DNA of 64,000 nt from Castor canadensis (Eukaryota; Chordata; Mammalia; Rodentia; Castoridae). Made by a program: the position numbers and the translations under genes. Location of the stretch: positions 3,909,333 to 3,973,332 of the forward strand of contig NC_133399.1 of NCBI RefSeq assembly GCF_047511655.1, given 5' to 3'. Below, piece by piece: positions 1 through 12,800 of the stretch. The first letter of the stretch is position 1. Each line of letters opens with the position of its first letter. A model generated the notes under the pieces. That model made no database searches. It was not told the DNA's origin and was given only the letters and a program-made list of their open reading frames with translations.

Positions 1-923
1 AATAGACCCATATATTACAAGAGAGAGTGAAATCTCAGATTTTATTTATGACAGAATGAAACAGGTTAAAGTCATTTAAACTACCTAAATTCCAAGATTT
101 GTGTTGCAGACTGTAGCCTCCTTTTTTTTCTTTTTTCTGGGCTAAGCCAGAGTATCAATGCCTGAATGTATGTATCTTAGTGAGACCTGATTGAAATAAG
201 TTAGAAAACCTGTTTTTTTTAAAGTAGCAGTAGAACAGATTAATAACTTTTACATTTACTTTATAATAAGAATCATCCTCAAGATGTTTACATATTTAAA
301 TGTAAAAGCATAAGCAATTTATAACACAGATCTTTTAAACAAATACCCTGGTTTTTGGTACCTTGAGTATCATATTAACCTTATAGCAACAATTTAAGAA
401 TTTTGAAGATGCTTACATACACACAAAAAATGTTTTATAAATTAAGCATGCCAGAAAACATGTCAACTTAAGCATGCATAAAATGAGCTGGAATTCCAGG
501 AGCAGATTAACAAATTTACACACACACATGCACATGCACATTCACACTGAAGTTATTATAGTTTTCCTTTCCCCTTCTTGGAGAAGTTCCTGATCTGTGG
601 AACTCCTCTCAGAAGTTCCTGGGAGTGTATCAAGCTCCCCTTCTATCCAGTGGGATGGGACCTGACTTAGGACTTATTTCCTGGTAGTGGTGCTTACCAA
701 GTCCAGACGAGACTGCCAGATGAGTTGTTCCACTTCTCCTTGGGGTCTGAGTCAGGTCAAGACTGCTCAAAGACTTGGAACTCCAGGGCAAAGAAGGACC
801 CAGAATACCATTGGGTGGTACACCACCTCATTTAATCCAGTGTCCCTCCCTACTCCAATGCAGCCCAGCCACCAGCCAGTGACTCAAGGGCCAAGCAGTT
901 GGAATCAATCTGGGGCCTCCAAA
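1..923. other. AT-rich stretch without a recognisable gene
   Basis: I see no gene here. An imperfect CA-rich run lies at about 517-550. A short ORF at 687-947 has no domain I recognise and is probably chance. The first 60 bases share a CTCAGATTTTATTT-like stretch with the LTR-like block that starts at 924, so the window may open inside a related element. That link is weak. Confidence 0.4.
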
Positions 924-1350
924 TGTTGTGGAAATATTGACAGATGAGAAACCATGAGACACTCACAGGAGTGGAGAACTCAGATTTTATTTTACACCAG
1001 AGGGCTCAGACATATACCATGTCTGAGCATTGAACAAAGGATTCACAGGATATTTAAAAGGCAGTGCAGGGCATCAATTTACAAGGAATGTGCTCCGATT
1101 AATTAGGGGTTAGTAGTGAGCTAGAGACCTAAGGTTGTTTAGATAAGAGCAGCAGGAGAGTCCTGCTCTGGAAAGTTTATTTACAGGTAGAGAAAAAAGG
1201 AGGTGGGAATGGGTGATTATTTCTGCATGTTGCCCTTTATCTTGGCCCTGAACTTTTTGCAAAGCTTAATTAGCAAGTTCTCATGCTTTATGGCCTTGTT
1301 TGAGGTAACCTCATTTACAGCTTTTAATTGGCAGTTTACCATGTTTTATG
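924..1350 (-). mobile_element. Probable LTR fragment, minus strand
   Basis: Read on the minus strand, this block has a TATA-like stretch near 1050 and an AATAAA-type signal near 980, with a terminus at TGTTGTGG (924). The order TATA, then polyadenylation signal, then end matches an LTR and resembles the clearer LTR at 49305-49651. The upstream boundary is not defined and no target duplication was found. It could instead be unrelated AT-rich DNA. Confidence 0.35.
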
Positions 1351-1369
1351 GCCCTGGCTCAAGGCTATC

Positions 1370-2682
1370 TTCCTCTTCATTATGTCCCAGCTTTAGCTCC
1401 AAGGATATTCCTTTTATATGTGCCCCATCCAGGACCCACAGGGAAGCTGGCATCTTTCCAGAGTGGACAGATGTGGAGTAAAAACACTGGGTATAAAGAA
1501 TATACTTCTCCTTTTTTTTGGACAGTCCTAAGGGCTGGACCAGACCTCAAGACAGTGGTAAAACTCCAATATCCACCATCCAGAACAATTGACAGTCTTT
1601 TAAAACAATGTAACCCACTTAGATTAGTCATAGAAAGATCTTGGACTATTACACAAGAACCATCTATATTTTGTAGATATGAGTTGCAGGCAGATGTCTC
1701 AGGGACAGACCTGTTAGGAACTTTTGAGGTCCATCTAGCTCCCAACCCCTCCCAGGTGACACCCTTTCTACTTCCACTCCAACATTACCTCCACATTTGT
1801 ACAACCATGAAACTCAGGTAACTGTAGTAGAAGTTAAGGATGTAAGACAAACTGTGGTTTTTGAAACTGGGTACAGGGATACAAATTCTTGGATGGAATA
1901 AGTGAAATATTCTCTCCACACCTTAAATAAGAGTGCTTCCTATGCTTGCACTACTAGGATACCAGAGTCTCAGGTGGTCTGGTTTTCATTAGGATGGTCC
2001 TCAGACCTAGATGGAACAGATTGCCTGTTGGATCTGTTTCAGGATGCCAAGGCATCACAAATCCTGCCACATGCTACCACTAGTGTTTCCAGAGGTCAGA
2101 GGTCCTGTGGGTCAGCCCCCAGGAGCTATTAGGCCACCCACCCTAGATGTCAATTATATCTCATGTCTCACCAGACAGGGGGGATGATTGACAAATGTGG
2201 GAGACCTGACAGGATGCAGTGAAAACTGATCCTTCAACAGCCTCACAATCCAGTCCACACTCTCGGTGGGCAGAGCCAATGTCTGGTGGTAGTGTGGAGG
2301 ACCTTTACTTGAGATTCTCCTAGGTAACTGGGCAACTGCTCTGGTGCAGTTGGCAATCCCTTTCACCCTAGCATTTAAGTCCCCAGCCCGTGGCACTACA
2401 TCTGGAAAAAAGAGGAGTTTGCATAATGATTGAAGATTCATGCTGCACATATATACCAAATAATACAACCCCTGATGAAATTATTAGTAAGGGCCTACAG
2501 GGATTAACTACTCTATCTAATGAGTTAGCTAAGAATTCAGGTATAAATGATCCCTTCACTGACTTAATAGAAAATGGTTTGGAAGATGGAATAGCTGGAT
2601 GTCCTCAATTTTAATCTCTTTAATCATAGTGGCTGGAGTTGTAATTTTTGTAGGACTGAGGATGAATACAGCAGATAATTAA
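1370..2682 (+). pseudogene. Broken endogenous retroviral envelope (env) remnant
   Basis: Translated pieces across three frames resemble a class I (gamma-like) retroviral envelope. The surface-unit end at about 2150-2380 contains a Trp-Trp-stop-Cys-Gly-Gly stretch with an in-frame TAG at 2290. The transmembrane subunit follows with a C-X6-CC motif at 2420-2446, the typical disulfide motif of this envelope class. A hydrophobic membrane segment at about 2596-2670 sits in a different frame and ends at TAA 2680-2682. An ORF at 1348-1821 may hold upstream surface-unit sequence, but I am less sure of it. At least two frameshifts and several stops make this non-coding. No pol or gag is visible upstream, so this is an env-LTR remnant of a larger provirus. 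Confidence 0.72.
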
Positions 2683-3177
2683 GACTGCCCTCACCAAACA
2701 ATCACCCTTACCCTACCAAAATAACTTGTTTCTATTAGAAATGCAGGAATATAAGAGCTAACAACTCCTAAATGAGGTTGAAGAAAAGAATTTCAATTAA
2801 AAATGATCTTTTCTATCAAAGTATTTTTTACCCTCTTAGATTACTTAAAAATTCATCAGGTCACCATCTTAAGTGACTTGAATATTTAAAGGGTCTTTGT
2901 TTCTTCTTCCAGATTCCTGTATGAATCCATTGCCCAACAAACCCATACCCAAACCTTTTAGCCAATCAGGAAAGATTGTGAACATCTGACCTGGACAAAT
3001 CCTGGGTTAAGGGAAGATACAACTGCATCAGAGATATAAGGAGGAGCCACTGTCAGACATTTTGTGCTTGTGTGTTTGCTTAGCTGGAGTGAGCACATGC
3101 TTGCACCCTTTAATCAAAGTAAATTGCTTTGTCAAGATTTTTCTGTCTTTTGTGTGTCTAGTTTTGGCACTGGAGAG
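2683..3177 (+). mobile_element. Probable 3' LTR of the env-bearing retrovirus
   Basis: The block directly follows the env stop, as a 3' LTR should. It has a TATA-like ATATAAGGAGG near 3038. A T-rich segment near 3110-3160 reads like an R/U5 region with a weak polyadenylation signal (AATCAAAGTAAA). I could not fix the exact TG...CA ends or find a matching 5' LTR, so the borders are approximate. Confidence 0.5.
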
Positions 3178-5065
3178 TTATTAATTCCTATATCTAGGAG
3201 ATTAGATGGGAGAAGGCTATAGAGTAGGAGGGTTAAGGATAACCTCTATCATGGCTGAGAAAGAATTAGAAGAATTTCAAAGTTAAGAATTTTTTATATC
3301 TTGGGAGATGAGGAAAGAGGAAAGGATGACATAGGGATGCATTGAAGTCAGAGAAGGTGGTTGTCAATTGAAGACAGAAAAACCTGGGGCGGGGGAGACA
3401 CTTTTGCTTAGAAGGAGTACAGAGAAAGGGAGAGACTGGAGCATACATGAAAGAGACCTAGATATCAGGAAACCTCAGACCATGTCCCATAGCATTTGAA
3501 GTTTTTGAGATGGTGATGAATTTGGAAACAGAAAGAGGCCTGCTTGGTCTTATTGTCTAATTTATCTTGTGGACAAATCACTTTACACTATAAAATTAGC
3601 CATTTGGGTTTAATGGTCTTTTTGAGCCCTGGAGTCTGATGGTTTGGGAGGAGACATGCCAATGGACTGCCCCTCAGAGTCTTGGATCATTTTGACCCAT
3701 TTTTGTGGATTTGGAATAGAGGGTCAGAAATCAAGAAAGTTCCAGTGGGACCAAGGGACTGAAATTGAGACAATTTCTATGCAATTTAATGTCCCAAACC
3801 AGGACAATTCCTGTGTGACCTAGACTGAGATCAAGAGGTGGTGGGTAATCCCTGCAGTGGCACTTCTTGGTAAGATACATGTATCAGGGCACAGAAGCAT
3901 CCCCATTGCCAACTGCTAGCCTATCTGTGCATGCACGTGGATATTTTCCAGGTGTCCCCAGAAAACAGCTGGTGAATCCATCTAGTCGGTGGATAGAGGG
4001 AGTCTTCCTCCCAGAACTTCCTCTCCTCCATCAGAGCTTTGTTGTGATCCACAGTAGGGTAGACTGTGGGTAGAACTAGAGGGTGGAATTGCAGAGACAC
4101 TGGGTTGGAGGGGCAAACTCACCAAAATTAGAAGGTCAGTATTGGGTGGAGCTCCAGGAATTGGGAAGATGGCCTCTGGTGGAGCCATGAAAGAAGGGAA
4201 AGGGTGGGAGAGCAGAAAAAAATGGGGAGAGACAGTGGGGAATTAGGGAGGAAGACTTCAAACTCCCCTGAGGATCTGACAGTGAGCCTGGGAAGAGCTG
4301 CTGCTGTCCACTGCTTTCCAAGTTGCAGGGGTGCAGAGCTGGGATTTGAAACTACACAACTGCCTCAGGTTTTGGCATCACATGTTAGAAATGAAAAATC
4401 AGCCTGGAATGGATAGACAGGAGATGACTCATATGCCAGCACAGGATTTATTGTGGAAATGTGGCCCTGTCAGGAGGGACCCCAGCAAGAGAGCTGAAGC
4501 CCACTTCAGCTAACAGATAAAGGAGGTGGGTAGGGAAGACCCAAGAAAGTCACTGGATGGGATAAACCTCAATGACTCTCTGACCTTCCTGAGATAATGG
4601 ATTATGGGTTCATCATGGCTTGGGGTGGATGTCTATTTTTCTTTAAGGCTGTGTGGATAGTTTGTAATAAGTCACCTTCAAAGGGGAATGGGTCCAGATA
4701 CAACATGACTTCCCTTTGTTCATCCTAATGGGATGTACAAAAAAATCTTTACTTTCTTCTTCTCTACTGGCATTCACAGAAACATTTACTCAAAGTCATT
4801 GCAATGTCAGCTATAGACTAGGTGATCATAGCTCATGATATGAAAATTTTTAAAAAGTTACATATGCGGTATGGGTAAAGAGGGGATAACATAATAATGT
4901 ACCTGCACTGCCATGAAGCAGCACATTTTTATTTGAAATGTATTTATCTTACTTGTAAAAGGATCATGCTATGTTCAGGAAATTACCATACTTTTTGAGA
5001 ACACATGATATCCTGTGTGGAAAGAAAATGTGATAATATAATTAACTGCTTTAATAAAGGACTAG
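3178..5065. other. No gene seen; possible antisense LTR fragment near 4390-4620
   Basis: No conserved domain is recognisable. The only structured part is 4390-4620. There a sequence with an antisense AATAAA (TTTATT at about 4448) and a CAGCAC-rich context loosely resembles the LTR end at 49305-49400. The rest, including purine-rich 3290-3440, is unassigned. Confidence 0.3.
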
Positions 5066-5165
5066 AGCTGGCAGAGTGTGTCAAATGGTATAATACTTGC
5101 CTACTAATCACAAGACTCTGTGTTCTCCCTCTCTTTACCAAAAAAATAAATGAGTACATAAATAG
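5066..5165 (+). repeat. Short tRNA-derived SINE
   Basis: The block starts with a diverged GCTGGCAGAGTG head. It continues with the CTTGCCTA...ACAAG tRNA-like core and ends in an A-rich tail. It matches the short form of the SINE family found throughout the window. The divergence is high, so it is an old copy. Confidence 0.7.
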
Positions 5166-5702
5166 ATAAAGGATTTCAGTTTGACTGTAGAAACACAGCT
5201 CAATACACAATACATCATTTTGCTAAATTTCTTATGAGCAAGTGGGCTTCAAATGAAATGCACAACACCAGTTACATAGAACAATGAAACAGCTCAAGAA
5301 GGATAAGAGGCAGGGCAAGAGATGTGAGTTGGAGTGTGAGAGAATGAGTGGCATTTAAACACTCAACACCAGAAGTCATCAGTATAGTACAAGCAACAGC
5401 ATACAAAGAAGCTGTTTAATGCTATAAGGGCAAGTGTAATAAATTAGAATATTCCAAGTACTGGCAAAGAACACAATAAGCAAACACCTATAAAAGTTCA
5501 GATAACAAATCAATACACCATCAAAACTTCCTACTAAATCTAAACTATCCATTATTTACAGAACAGCAATCTCCCATTAGCCCCTTTTAAAAGAAAATTC
5601 TTCTTAGAGTGGAACAAGGACAGGGTAATGTTATATAATTAAAAAGTACAAAAGATTTTCTGTCCTCCCCATCATTAGGGATATGGTTCATGGGCTTAAG
5701 TG
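5166..5702. other. AT-rich stretch, nothing recognised
   Basis: No gene, RNA or repeat family could be assigned. Short ORFs here have no recognisable content. Confidence 0.4.
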
Positions 5703-5911
5703 CTTTTTGTTTGTTTGTTTGTTTTTGGCAGTACTGGGGCTTGAACTCAGGGCCTTCACTTTGAGCCACTCCACCAGCCCTATTTTTGTGAAGGATTTTT
5801 GGAGATAGGGTCTCATGAACTGTTCACCTCAGCTGGCTTCAAATTGTGTTCCTCCTGCCCTCTGCCTCCTGAATAGCCAGGATTACAGGCATGGGCCACT
5901 GGTACCTGGCT
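5703..5911 (-). repeat. Long composite SINE, minus strand
   Basis: This is one of the clearest long SINE copies. On the plus strand it reads, after a (GTTT)n tail, the tRNA-like half GGGGCTTGAACTCAGGGCC with a CCACTCCACCAGCCC end. A linker with GATAGGGTCTC follows. It ends with the second half, GATTACAGGCATGGGCC. The same two-part structure recurs more than ten times in this window. Confidence 0.85.
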
Positions 5912-5959
5912 CTTGACTGTGTTTTAAGTAAAGATCTATTGCTCCAGGAACTGTTGTCA

Positions 5960-6300
5960 TGCACCCACCTTAAGGTGAGTGGAGAACTCAAAATCATCTG
6001 GTGACATCTTGGAACCTTAATAGGGTATTTCAATCTTTGGCCAATGTGAGCTGGGAAGTTTTAATTACAATGTTTGTTCTCAGGAACCTTGTGATCTCGT
6101 CCTCCATGTTAGGTTTTCTTTGTATATCCACATGGTTACTGCCCAACTGCTACCTATGAAATCTATCCAAAATATATTCTTTCCTGGATGAACAATGCTT
6201 CACTGTCACTCTACTTCTTTGCCTTCCCTGAGCTCATTTCACACAAGACATAGACTCCAAGAATGGACACTCTGGTAACATTACCAAACATTCAACCAAG
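5960..6300 (-). repeat. Inverted duplicate of 53690-53935
   Basis: The reverse complement of this stretch aligns along its length with 53690-53935. It shares GAGTGTCCATTCTTGG, CTTCATAGGTAGCAGTT and other blocks, with many substitutions and small indels. This is one arm of an ancient inverted segmental duplication linking the left and right ends of the window. No coding content is visible in either arm. Confidence 0.65.
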
Positions 6301-7631
6301 AGCCTAAATGTTATAACCTTTGTTGTATTTCTTTGTTATCACTTCTGAGAACAAATACATGATGTTGTTAACAACCAACTTTCAAATACCAACTGCATGT
6401 CATACAATTCAATTCTGACACCACACATACATAGTACACTCCCAACAATTTCTGGGCATCGGTTCAAAAAAATACCAGGCCACACCATATGCTTGCTCTC
6501 TGGTCTCCAATCATCTTCTTAAAGTAATAGAGAGGGAGCACCCTGAGACAAGTCATTAAACTAAATTAAACTCAGCCTGAACGGGGTTTATCAAACACAA
6601 CCACATACACTCATTCCCTACATGGTGTCCCATGGAGAACTCTTGACAGAAAAGAAGGAGGAGTGACAAAGACTGGCAAAGATACTGCAAGTGGATTGAT
6701 ATCCAAAGTTAGGAATCAGGAAGGATTGCACCTCATGTTCCAATAAAACTGGAAACCAATAGCAGAAGCATACTTGGAAATCCACCAAGAGTGGTAAAAT
6801 CTCCAATAGAGATTAAAATGTACATTTAAAAAAAACACATGCATCTCAAAGACATTTATGTATTTCAAAGTACATGAAAACAAGTGTACATCATTTTGAT
6901 ACTGCAGGTGGGGTTTGATTTTGCATATTTTTATTTTTTTAATATATTTGACTACTGATGACATCACAGCCTACACAGTAAATCCCTCCAAAGAAACAAA
7001 AAAGCCTGTAGCTACCAAGGAATTGTTGCAACATTTCAGAACAGTGGCTTTAAGTGCTAACATCCATCATTTTCTTACACAGAAAGCATAAAAACTAGAA
7101 CTAATTAAAAAACACACCACTTCTAAAGCACAAATAGAAAGGAAACCATTTCATGTAAAACATACAACATCAAAGGTACCCAATAAAATCAAGATATAAT
7201 CCAACAAAATACATTAGGTCACTCAAATTTTGACAAAAAACATAATACATAAGCTCATATCCTTGAAAAAATCTCATGACGAATTTATACTGTAAAATTT
7301 TCCTACTAAATTTCAATTATCTAAGTATCTGTATAGGAAAAAATTTTGCCCAATTCTTTATAAAAGTTTAGGAAACATTAGAATTTGGGTACAAAATCAA
7401 CAAGATGAGTCAACAACAAAGAGTGAATTTTAACTCACATTTCATAAGGAGAGGAGTGAGTGAGTAAACAGGATGAACTGTAGTCTTCCATGCCATCATG
7501 TATGCAACAGAATGTAAATTATGCCACACACCAAATTGAACTCTGAAATTAATAAACCTTTTCTTTGATTAGACAGATCCCAAACGTTGCTGGTTTTTCC
7601 ATGGTCCATCACAGACTTTTTCATTTGTCAC
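6301..7631. other. AT-rich unique sequence, nothing recognised
   Basis: No domain, RNA or named repeat is visible. The final part, about 7560-7644, is the left flank of the L1 insertion. It aligns with 29600-29669, showing that this DNA belongs to the duplicated KZFP-flank unit. Confidence 0.4.
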
Positions 7632-7644
7632 AAATTACATTCTG

Positions 7645-8654
7645 GGAGGAGAATTCTAAGATGGAAGCTAGAGGGAGGAAGCAGAAAGTGTGCTTCCTAA
7701 AGTAAAATCTTGGAGAGATGCTGGAGATACACCTTACAGGAAAAACCACTGAGAAGAGGCAAAACTTTGACTCCTCCACACCCCCAGCCCGCACGTAGCA
7801 TCTCCACTTCACATTAAATGGAGAAACCAAGAGAACTCCCACACTGCCTCCCCCAGTGTGCTTGGAAAGGGGAAAGCTTGCAGCAGTGCCAGTCATGCCC
7901 AGGAGAACTCTAAGTAAACAAAGCCTGTAGGGCTAGGTGAGTGTTAAGTTCACTCCTGAGATCTGCATAAATAAAGCCTCCAGCAACAGCAGGCTGACAG
8001 CAGCAGGCAGGTAAGCTGCAGCCTCAGATATCCATTCTCAACACAGTCTCCAGACTCCTTTTTTTTTCTCTCTTCCTTTGATGAGACAACAACTGAACTA
8101 CACCTGCATGCTGAAAAACCTATTGAAACTGAATTGCATTTGAACTTGGAAAACTTTGTGGTACTTTTTTTGTTTTTATTTTTATTTTGTTTCGTTTTGG
8201 GTTTTTTTGTTTTTTTTCCCCTTTGAAGAGACTATGACAGAACTACTTCTGAGACACCATCTCCAGGATTGGAGGCTGAAGGAATAACACGAAAATTATT
8301 AAGATGAAACTTTATTGCATTTGAACTTGGAGATTTATTTATTTAATTAATTATTTTCTATTTTTATTTATGTATTTATTTATATTTCTATGTTTTTCAA
8401 TCCTCTCTCTGTCTCTCTAATGCCTGTTCAGCTTACTGTTGATTAATACACTATCTCACCCTGTTTATATCTTTGAAACTTTTGTTTATTTGTTTTGTTT
8501 TTTTACTTGTTTGTTTATTTGTTTTTCCATTTTTCTTTAACTTCATTGCATTCCCTTTCCTCTCACCCTTCCATTCTAAATATCACCATTGTTATTATTA
8601 CAAGCTAGAAAATACTTTGCACACAGTACAGAGACAATAACAATGTCAAGGGCA
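7645..8654 (+). promoter_or_regulatory. L1-A 5' untranslated / promoter region
   Basis: About 1 kb lies between the 5' target duplication and the ORF1 start. It begins GGAGGAGAATTC and is mixed in composition. It then becomes strongly T-rich and TTTA/TTTG-repetitive at 8160-8570. In intact L1 copies this region holds the internal promoter. No monomer repeats were evident. Confidence 0.65.
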
Positions 8655-9850
8655 ATGATGGGAAGACAGAAAAAAACAGGGCAACCAGTTTTCCCATAGA
8701 AAAAAATTAGTAAAGGAACCAGAGGGAAATGAAGAAAACAGATACTCAGATCCATACTCCAACAAAATGAAGATAAACTATGCCAAAGAATCCAATGAAG
8801 CCCACAAGAATAATCTAAAAGAAGAAATACTACAGTAATCAATGAGAATTTTATAGAGATGAAACTGGATATGGTCAACCAAAATGAACAGGAGACACTC
8901 AAGAAATTCTACGACAACAAAAATAGAGAATTTGAAAAAGCACAAGAAGATATAAAGAAACCATAGAAGCACTGTATAAACACCAAAATGAAACAAAGAA
9001 CACGATTAATAAAGAGATAAATGAACTCAAGATGAAACTAGACAACATTAAAGAGGAAGGGACTCAGGATATGGAAAACCTCAGAAAAAAGAATGAAACA
9101 GAAATGCAAAACAAAATGGAAAGTCAATCTAGCAGAATAGAACAAACAGAAGACAGAATCTCAGAATTCAAAAATGAAATGGTAATTAAAGGAAAAACCA
9201 AAAAACTATTAGTTAAGCAACTCAAGACCTGTGAAAAGAAAATGCAAGAACTCACTGACTCCATCAAAAGACCAAACCTGAGAATCACGGGCATTGAAGA
9301 AGGAGAAGAGGTGCAAGCAAAGGGAATGCATAATATATTCAACAATATAATAACAGAAAATTTCCCAACTCTCGAGAACTCTATTCCCATACAGAGGCAA
9401 GAGACCTCCAGAACACCAAAAAGACCAGACCAAGATAGATCTATCCAATGGCAAATTATCATTAAAACAACAAATACAGAGACCCGAGAAAGAGTAAAGA
9501 GGGCTGTAAGAGAGAAAAAAAAAATACAAAGGTAAACCCATCAAAATCACAGCAGACTTCTCAACAGAAACATTAAAAGCAAGAAGAGCTTGGGGTGAGA
9601 TCTTCCGGGCACTGAATAAAAATAACTTCAACCCAAGGATACTCTACACAGCAAAACTATCATTCAAAATAGATGGAGCAATAAAAGTCTTCCATGATAA
9701 GCAGAAACTAAAACAATATGTGACCACAAAGCCACCACTACAAAAGATTCTAAAAGGGATTCTGCACACAGAAAGTGAAACCCAACATAACCATGAAAGG
9801 GCAGGCAGCACCAAATTACAGGAAAAGAAAAAGCAAGAAAGTAGAGCGTA
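8655..9850 (+). pseudogene. L1-A ORF1 (RNA-binding chaperone), broken
   Basis: The start is placed at one of two adjacent ATGs (8655, 8658), followed by a basic Met-Gly-Arg-Gln-Lys-type beginning. ORF1p is the trimeric RNA-binding protein of L1 ribonucleoprotein particles. A Lys/Glu-rich coiled-coil segment covers about 8830-9240. The best open part, 9032-9535, carries the coiled-coil end and the RRM-type core (Asn-Leu-Arg-Ile-Thr-Gly at about 9273). The C-terminal domain continues in another frame to about 9850. TAG and TGA codons within the first 100 bases and at least two frameshifts inactivate it. Confidence 0.8.
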
Positions 9851-9899
9851 ACCTCAATTTAGGTACACATAAACAAACCTTCAAACAACTACAACTAAA

Positions 9900-12800
9900 T
9901 AACAGGAATAACCACATACACATCAGTACTAACACAATGTTAATGGGCTTAATTCCCCCATCAAAAAGCACCATTTGACGAAATGGATTAAAAAGGAAAA
10001 TCCAACAATTTGTTGCTAACTGGAGACACATTTCACTGACATAAATAAGCATAGGCTTAGGATGAAAGGCTGGAAGAAGATTTACCAAGCCAATGGCCCG
10101 GAAAACAGGCAGGAGTAGCAATACTTATCTTTTACGAAGTAGACTTCAATTTACATTGATCAAATGAGATAAAGAAGAACATTCCATACTAATAAAAGGG
10201 GAAATAGACCAAAAGGAAATAATAATTATCAACCAATATGAACCCAATGTCAATGCACCCAATTTCATCAAACATACCCTGAAGGATCTAAAAGCATATT
10301 TTAACTCCAACATAGTGGTCATGGAAGACTTTAACACCCCATTATCATCAATAGATAGGGCATCCAAACAAAAAATCAATAAAGAATTCCTAGATCTAAA
10401 ATATACAATAGATCAAATGGACCAAGTGGATGTCTACAGAACATTTCATTCAACTTCTACACAATACACATTCTTCTCAGCAGCCCATGGAACCTTCTTC
10501 AAAATAGATCAGATCCTAGGGCACAAGCCTCAGCAAATATAAGAGAATAGAAATTATACCATGCATTCTATCTGATCACAATGCAATAAACTAGAACTCA
10601 ACAACAAAAGTAAAGACAAAGACCATGCAAACAGCTGGAAACTGAATAACTCATTGTTTAATGAACAGTGGGTCATTGATAAAATAAAAGAGGAAATGAA
10701 AAAATACCTGGAAGTAAGTAGATGAAAATGAAAACACAATCTACCGGAACTTATGGGACACAGCAAATGCAGTCCTGAAGGAAAGTTTATAGCCATGAGT
10801 GCATATATTAAAAAGATTGAAAGATCCCAAATCAATGGCCTAATGATACATCTCAAACTCTTAGAAAAACAAGACCAAGCAAATCTAAAACAAATAGAAG
10901 GAGAGAAACAAAAAAAAAATAAGAGCTGAAATCAATGAAATAGAAACAAACAAACAAAAATACAAAGAATTAATGAAATAAATAGTTGGTTCTTTGAAAA
11001 AATAAACAAGATCGATAGACCCCTGGCAAACCTGACTAAACTGAGGAGAGAAAAAACCCAAATTAGTAGAATCAGGAATGCAAAAGGGGAGATAACAACA
11101 AACACCATGGAAGTCCAGGAAATCATCAGAGACTACTTCGAGAAACTATATTTAAATAAATTTGAAAAACTTAAAGAAATGGACAGATTTCTAGATACAT
11201 ATGATCATGCAAAACTGAACCAAGAGGATATTAATCACCTGAATAGATCTATAACACAAAATGAAATTGAAGCAGCAATCAAGAGTCTCCCCAAAAAGAA
11301 AAGTCCAGGACCTCACGGATTCTCTGCTGAATTCTATCAGACCTTTAAAGAAGAACTCATACCAAACCTCCTAAAACTGTTCCATGAAATAGAAAGGGAA
11401 GGAAAACTGCCTAATACATTTTATGAAGCCAGTATTACACTCATCCCAAAACCAGGCAAAGACACCTCCAAAAAGGAGAACTATAGGCCAATCTCCTTAA
11501 TGAACATTGATGCAAAAATCCTCAACAAAATAATGACAAACCGAATTCAACAACACATCAAAAAATCATCACAACCAAGTAGGCTTCATCCTAGGAATGC
11601 TGGGGTGGTTCAACATACGAAAATCAATAAATGTAATAAACCACATTAATAGAACCAAACACAAAAACCACTTGATTATCTCAATAAATGCAGAAAAAGT
11701 CTTTGATAAGATCCAACTCCATTTCATGATAAAAGCTCTAAGAAAACTAGGAATAGAAGGAAAGTACCTTAACATTATAAAAGCTACATATGACACACCT
11801 ACAGTCAGCATTTATTTAATGGAGAGAAACTGAAACCATTCCCTCTAAAATGAGGAATGAGACAAGGATGCCCACTATCTTCGCTCCTATTCAACATAGT
11901 ACTGGAATTCCTAGCCACAGTAATTAGGAAAGAAGAAGGAATAAAAGGAATACAAATAGGTAAAGAAACTGTCAAAATATCCCTATTTACAGATGATATC
12001 ATCTTACACCTTAAAGACCCAAAAAACTCTACTCAAAAGCTCCTAGACACCATCAATAGCTATAGCAAGGTAGCAGGATATAAAATCAACACAGAAAAAT
12101 CATTAGCATTTCTATACACTTATAATGATAAAACTGAGAAAGAATATACAAAAACAATTCCATTTACAGTAGCCTCAAAAAAATAAAATACCTAGGTGTA
12201 AACCTAACAAAGGATGTGAAACACCTCTACAAGGAAAACTATAAACTTCTGAAGAAAGAGATTGAGGAAGACTATAGAAAGTGGAGAGATCGCCCACGCT
12301 CATGGATTGGTAGAATCAACATAGTAAAAATGTCTATACTCCCAAAAGTAGTCTACATGTTTAATGCAATTCCCATCAAAATTCCAATGACATTCATTAA
12401 AGAGATTGAAAAATCTACTGTGAAATTTATATGGAAACACAAGAGGCCACGAATAGCCAAGGCAATACTCAGTCAAAAGAACAATGTTGGAGGTATCACA
12501 ATACCTGACTTCAAACTACATTACAAACAATAACAATAAAAACAGCATGGTACTGGCACAAAAACAGACATGAAGACCAGTGAAACAGAGTAGAGGACCC
12601 AGATATGAAGTCACACAACTATAACCAACTTATCTTTGACAAAGGCACTAAAAATATACGATGGAGAAAAAAGACAGCCTCTTCAACAAAAACTGCTGGG
12701 AAAACTGGCTAGCAGTCTGCAAAAAACTGAAACTACATCCATGTTTATCACCGTATACCAATATTAACTCAAAATTGATCAAGGAACTTAATATCAAACC

